This document shows, piece by piece, positions 59,411-64,000 of a stretch of DNA of 64,000 nucleotides. The position numbers were made by a program, and so were the translations under genes. The notes under the pieces are model-generated. The model worked only from the letters and a program-made list of their open reading frames with translations, had not been told where the DNA came from and did not search any database. Position 1 is the first letter of the stretch; the number at the start of each line of letters is the position of its first letter. Source of the DNA: Brachynemurus nebulosus (lineage: Eukaryota; Arthropoda; Insecta; Neuroptera; Myrmeleontidae); assembly GCA_035578155.1 (NCBI GenBank), contig JAPWDM010000003.1, positions 25,114,416 through 25,178,415 of the forward strand. The letters run 5' to 3'.

Positions 59411-61624
59411 AATAAGCTATCAGCATTTAATAAGTTGTTAAAAAAATCTTTGTAACTTTTCCAATAGCTATATGTTAATTATTTTAAAATTATGTGAGTG
59501 TTGTTATTTCTTACATACCATAGTCCTTAAGCAAATTTAGTAATTCGTTAAAAAAAAAAAGATCACCGAAATGATTGTTCTTACAACGAACTATGTAATG
59601 TGTATTTTCTAAGTTATTAAAATAGGTAATGTTTTTGCTTGCTCCTGAATATAGGCAATTAAATCGCATTGTCCTATTAACATTCTGGTGCGATAGAACA
59701 TATGTGTAAGCTATGTAATTCTTGCTAATAAGTATTTACCCATGTTATTAATGATTTGCTAATTTGAAGTATCGTTTGCACAGTAATGATCTAAAACTGC
59801 TGTGCAGGAAAGGGTTAATTAATTGAATGCAGCTTAACTCCGGAAAAAAAATAAAATTTCGTAATCCAAAATTAAAGTTTTCATCCGCTCTTTAAAAATT
59901 ATGAGAGTTATTTACTGTCCACCCTATATATACGCATTTATTCTTATGATATAAAACTACATTTTCAATTCGTTTGCTTAGAAATATTTGTCTGTGACTG
60001 ATAATTTTTAGGTGTTTTTACAAAATTAAACTGCAAAAAATAGTTTAAATGTATTTCACTGTCTATAAAATCATAAATTTTTTTTCTCTATCATCAATAA
60101 ATTAACAAACAAAAAATACTTATTCAATACCTACCTAGCTTGCTATAACTATTGTTTATGGTAGAAAATATTGGGGGAATATATAAACATAATAAGTTTC
60201 AGCGAAGTAAGAACATACAAATTTAACATGGGAAAAAATTGTTGAGATCAGAGCATGCTTGTCTTTTATGGGTATCGTTTTATATAGGTATCGATAGTTA
60301 CTAAAATTTTCTTTAATTGCAAAAAGGTAAATTTGAAAACAAAACAATAGGTACCTAATTTTCTACTAAGCAGTACTATTTGTTAATAAATATTTCAACA
60401 TTAGATTAATATTTATTTATAGTTATCTTAATAAATTTACTGCTATTGTCTTTTATTGACTTCTGAATATTATTTTGACGTGATATTATTTAAAATTTTG
60501 CTAAATTTTTTAATAAATAAAACACATTTTTATAAATTATAATAATATACAATATATTGGAGTATGATAATATGAGAAAAAAAACGCTTATTTAGCATTG
60601 ATAAAATAATTTCGTATTTAAGATGAATTGCTCTTACTACCGTCTTTCACAAAACTAGGGGTCACTTAATACCTATAGATATATTTAACTAATTTTTTAA
60701 CAATAGCAAGTAATAAATTTTTGGATAAAAAATAGCTATAAATTTTTTAGATAAGTTATAAAATATTAAAAGAAAAATTTTCTTAAAATATATGGAACAT
60801 TGTGCTATTAATTTAAGACTAAAAAAATATTATGAGGAGAAATTAATGTTTCAAAACTGTTTTAAATTCTTGATATTACATATTCAGTTTTAAAAATATT
60901 AAGAAATATGATTTTTTACAATATATTGATATTGTAAAATATATGTTTTTACGGTGTAGAAACCCGTACTTTTAACAGAGTACTGTATATATGCGAAATA
61001 TTATATTACTATATATATATTTTAAAAAATTCAGGAAAATAAATTTGGCTTTTAAACACGATTCATATAGATATAGCGAATACCTGTATTACAATGTAAT
61101 ATTCATATATACATATGTATGAACGTATTGGACTTTTATAACATTATGTATCCACATTCCAAGATTTATATTTTAGCAAATCAGCATTTCTTATATGTAT
61201 GTGCAAGGCTAATATTTGATAGACAATTTTATAAAGAATAATTTTTATTAAACTTGAAAAATAATTTTTATTAAGCATGTGAAAAATTAAATTTTTCGTT
61301 TTCAGGGGATATTAAATCTTTTTTTGTTTTATAATTATTCACCATAAAACCTAATAATACGATGCATATCAAATATTACTCATATGTATTATTGATTTAT
61401 ACTTAGTTCAAAAATTGTGATTTAGAGACGAGACCTGAATTGAAAAATCGATTTTTTAAATTTTTTATTAAACACCAAATAATGTTTATTTATTAATCTG
61501 GCATAATCAAAACTAGAATATAAATCAATGTCTAGCGATGGGTATTGAAAAAAAATCGAAATTTTTTTTTGTTTTTTTGTTTTGTTTTTTTTTTTTTTGT
61601 TTTTTTGTTTTTTTTATAATTTTT
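59411..61624. other. Intergenic spacer of the right arm (2.2 kb)
   Basis: Inverted copy of 53840-56053; AT-rich and without a recognisable gene. Confidence 0.45.
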
Positions 61625-61720
61625 TTTATTAAATATATATAAAAATTGATACAATATTGAAATTTTTAAAATACATAGTACAATTAAATAATACATTTTG
61701 AAGAGAATAAATTACAAAAT

Positions 61721-62110
61721 TCACCATTCAGCATCCTCCACGATTTCAAGAAGATCCAACGTTTTAAATTGCAATTTATGAGTTAGTCCAATGGGTCCAT
61801 TATTCATAATACCAAGTTTTGGATTGCTTTGCAACCATGCCAGCATCTGCTCGCTCAAATTGTCAAATCTCGCTGGTAACGAAATGTATCCAATTTCCAA
61901 TTCCAATATTGTCTTCATTTTCGATGAATCGAATTTCGATGGTAGTTGACTGGCTCCCATTATTTTATATACTTTTCCAATTTCCATATCAGAAAGTTTA
62001 ATCCATCGTTTAACAGCGCCAAGATGATTCAATTCATCCACAAAATTTCCAGCCATTTTTTGAATTAAGTCTCTGTTTCCAGATGAAGCACCAGCAGTAA
62101 TGGATTCCAT
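61721..62110 (-). CDS. 129-aa protein of unknown function, possible OB-fold-like (right arm)
   Basis: Mirror copy of the left-arm gene with the same protein sequence. ATG at 62110, stop at 61723-61721, then a poly-A signal on the minus strand at 61630-61625. It faces the right-arm zinc-finger gene (convergent). Identity of the two copies with no frame damage suggests recent duplication, copy correction or continuing selection. Function is as uncertain as for the left copy. Confidence 0.8.
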   Translation of the reverse strand: MESITAGASSGNRDLIQKMAGNFVDELNHLGAVKRWIKLSDMEIGKVYKIMGASQLPSKFDSSKMKTILELEIGYISLPARFDNLSEQMLAWLQSNPKLGIMNNGPIGLTHKLQFKTLDLLEIVEDAEW

Positions 62111-62203
62111 TGTTGGCAACAATTAACTCTTAACACACAACAATTGAAAATTCACAACAATAAGGTTTAATGTTTTTTTCACTAAAGTTTCGAACAAAAT
62201 TGT

Positions 62204-62235
62204 AACTGATGAAATTCTGTCGCGTCCTTTTTATA
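62204..62235 (-). promoter_or_regulatory. Core promoter of the 129-aa gene (right arm)
   Basis: Minus-strand TATAAAA at 62235-62229 and initiator TCAGTT at 62209-62204; mirror of 53229-53260. Confidence 0.75.
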
Positions 62236-62253
62236 GCAGAAAAAATAGTATGG

Positions 62254-62534
62254 TGACGTCAGCTGTCACACTTTATGTAGCCATACAGGTTAAAACCTGC
62301 TGCTTCATTTTCGCATATTAGACAGAAATCTTCGCTATTTGATATCAGTTTACCTTTAGTGACGTCAGCTGGCAATTTATACAAGTTTAAACCTGTTTTC
62401 AGATAAAAATATACAATCATATGATAAAATTCATTTTTGCATATTAGAGAGAAATCTTCGCTATTTGATATCAGTTTACCTTTAGTGACGTCAGCTGACA
62501 GTTTAAGCCTGTTTTCAGATAAAAATATTATAAA
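62254..62534 (-). promoter_or_regulatory. Three CRE-containing direct repeats (right arm)
   Basis: TGACGTCA at 62254-62261, 62360-62367 and 62486-62493; mirror of the left-arm control region. Confidence 0.75.
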
Positions 62535-62613
62535 ATTATGAAAGCAAGGCCATCTTTTAATGGTAAGTTTAACTATCAAAAAGGTTTTCGATGCAATCTA
62601 TTGACAATTTTTC

Positions 62614-62730
62614 AAACTTACACACAGGAATCCAGACTAGCAACGCCATCTAGTAGCGAATTCACAGGCTCGAAGGTGGCTGCGCCATCTAGTAGCAAAT
62701 TCACAGGGCTCGAAGGTGGCTGCGCCATCT
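62614..62730. repeat. ~40-bp subterminal direct repeats (right arm)
   Basis: Inverted copy of 52734-52850, with at least one substitution (GCAAATTC here, where the left arm reads as GCGAATTC). Confidence 0.75.
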
Positions 62731-62994
62731 GTTAGGGAATTTTTCAGTTCTTAGGTTAGAAAAAAACTTTTGTTAGGTTAAGCTAAGTTCGCTTAGGTTT
62801 CGTTAGGTTAGGTCAAGGGTTCTGTTAGGTTAGAAAAAAATTTCACTAGATATCGTTAGGTTGGAGACCAAATTTTTGCTCCACCCACCGCCGGAGGCTT
62901 CTAGAACCGCCTCGGTAGTTTTGCCTCCTGCCGAGGTCGCTCAAAAAGTCGGCAGGTGGGAAGGTGGGCTCCGAATGCCCATATTCCTACTACT

Positions 62995-63000
62995 CCTTAA
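62995..63000. repeat. Target-site duplication CCTTAA (right)
   Basis: Direct copy of 52464-52469, directly after the right terminus CCTACTACT. Confidence 0.8.
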
Positions 63001-63319
63001 ACCGAACTAAAAGTCTGACAGTATCACATGTTCATTTACATTGTACAATATATAATATTACATTTTTGAATTACTTACGTTAATACTGAAAACCAATATT
63101 TTCTACGTTAAATCAACATTTCCACTAAAAAAAATACTTAATTTATAATATATGTCGGTATACTTATAAATTATTTATAACCCTTCTCTTTTTTTGTAAA
63201 TGTCGTATCCTCGTTAACTGTCACATTTCGAACGAAAAAAGAAATACCCCTGTCGCAGCATCTGCATAACATAGTGAATTTCGAAATATTGGGCACTGGC
63301 GGATCTCATCTAAGACTTG

Positions 63320-64000
63320 TATCCATTTCAAATAATTCAGCTTTCTAAGAGTGAAAGATTTACAAAATCAGTTGAGTAGTTAATTTTTGGCGCTTTTTCG
63401 CAAAAGATGCTTGGCGCATATACCCATCTAAACTAATTTAGCTTTCTAAAAGTAAAAGAATTTTCAAAATCGGCTAGGTAATTTATTTTTGGTATATTTG
63501 GGACCCAAGACTCCGAACGGACTTTGTACAGCATAGTGCTATCCACCTAAAATAAGTTAGTTCTCTAGCAATGAGAAAATATTGAGAATCGGTTCGGTAG
63601 CTTATTTCTATCCTATATAATATAGGATATTTTATCTCTCTAACAGTAAAACTATTTTTAAAACCCGTTGTGTAGTTTTCTATGCCGCATTTGCATCCAC
63701 AGGACAGTTGTGAATCTCAGATAACATACTGTACTTATCTAAAATAGTTTACCTCTGCAATAGTGAAAAAATTTTCACAATCGGTCAGTTATTTTATTTT
63801 TGACACTTCTGGGTCCCATGGACTTTGACGGACATTACATAACGTAATCTATAACTATCTAAAATAGTTTAGCTCTCTAACAGCGAAAAAATTTTCAAAA
63901 TCGGTCGCTTATTTTATTTTTGACTTCTAGATCCAATGGACCTTAGCGGACCTTGCATGAGGTAATCTATATCTTTCTAAAATAGTTTAGCTCTCTAACA
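63320..64000. repeat. Degenerate ~119-bp tandem repeat running off the window
   Basis: The phrase AAAATAGTTTAGCTCTCTAA and variants recurs at about 63330, 63430, 63549, (63630, truncated), 63741, 63861 and 63979, each followed by a GAAAAAATTTTCAAAATCGG-like block and a T-rich stretch. Spacing is 118-120 bp in the better copies. No ORF. Confidence 0.75.

Larger units (their letters stand above)
52470..62994. mobile_element. Giant palindromic Polinton-like non-autonomous element (10,525 bp)
   Basis: The left end AGTAGTAGGAATATGGGC is mirrored by GCCCATATTCCTACTACT at the right end. Every landmark I checked (two genes, promoters, CRE sites, poly-A signal) mirrors with the same coordinate sum, 115464, so the arms of about 4.8 kb have no net length difference. 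Substitutions between arms are rare. A perfect 6-bp duplication (CCTTAA) and 5'-AG ends are the features described for Polintons/Mavericks. Unlike those, no DNA polymerase B, integrase, ATPase or protease is present; only a 129-aa gene and a 377-aa zinc-finger gene per arm. A piggyBac-like TTAA reading is less good, because the right side would carry two extra bases and piggyBac ends start with C. Classification is inferred. Confidence 0.75.

Noticed and set aside
52464..63000. piggyBac insertion at TTAA
   Set aside because: TTAA is present, but the bases between TTAA and the inverted ends differ by two between sides, whereas the 6-bp CCTTAA duplication is exact; the ends begin AG rather than the CC typical of piggyBac.

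Overview
This is an AT-rich eukaryotic window, almost certainly arthropod and probably insect. The clues are TATA plus TCAGT-type initiators at 28-32 bp spacing, a Penelope-like GIY-YIG endonuclease, a Jockey/CR1-like reverse transcriptase relic, hAT elements with perfect 8-bp duplications and CCTAA-type motifs. The order cannot be fixed from sequence alone. I see no convincing host gene, tRNA or rRNA. The window is a transposon-dense intergenic or intronic tract.

Left third (1-14.9 kb): a 764-bp inverted-repeat element; a hAT MITE with duplication ATTACATA; a 709-bp near-perfect palindrome; three tandem copies of a ~475-bp unit that looks like exon plus intron; a degraded non-LTR retrotransposon on the minus strand; a SWIM zinc-finger transposase fragment; a hAT MITE filled with CTTGGT minisatellite; and the 3' end of a Penelope-like element.

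Middle (15-50 kb): a ~1.7-kb rolling-circle-like family, each copy with hairpin ends and a (TA)n tract, in five copies. Two of these lie head-to-tail and are inserted as a dimer inside a third copy. Around them are foldback elements, MITEs, a TA-flanked 1.2-kb element and a long-TIR element carrying a frameshifted zinc-binding ORF. Long stretches (23.6-28.1, 34.2-36.8 and 38.9-44.5 kb) hold nothing I can name.

Right end (52.46-63.0 kb): the highlight is a 10,525-bp giant palindrome flanked by a 6-bp direct duplication, CCTTAA, with termini starting 5'-AG. This is the target-duplication and terminus style of Polinton/Maverick elements. Each arm carries a 129-aa unknown gene near the terminus (reading inward, behind three CRE sites, a TATA box and an initiator) and a 377-aa C2H2 zinc-finger/acidic-tail gene near the centre (reading outward). 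The two zinc-finger genes are divergent across an ~895-bp array of 31-bp repeats that switches orientation at the middle. The arms have no net length difference and the two 377-aa proteins differ at two residues. No polymerase, integrase, ATPase or protease is present, so if this is a mobile element it depends on enzymes supplied in trans. It was inserted at the very end of a ~517-bp TA-flanked MITE.
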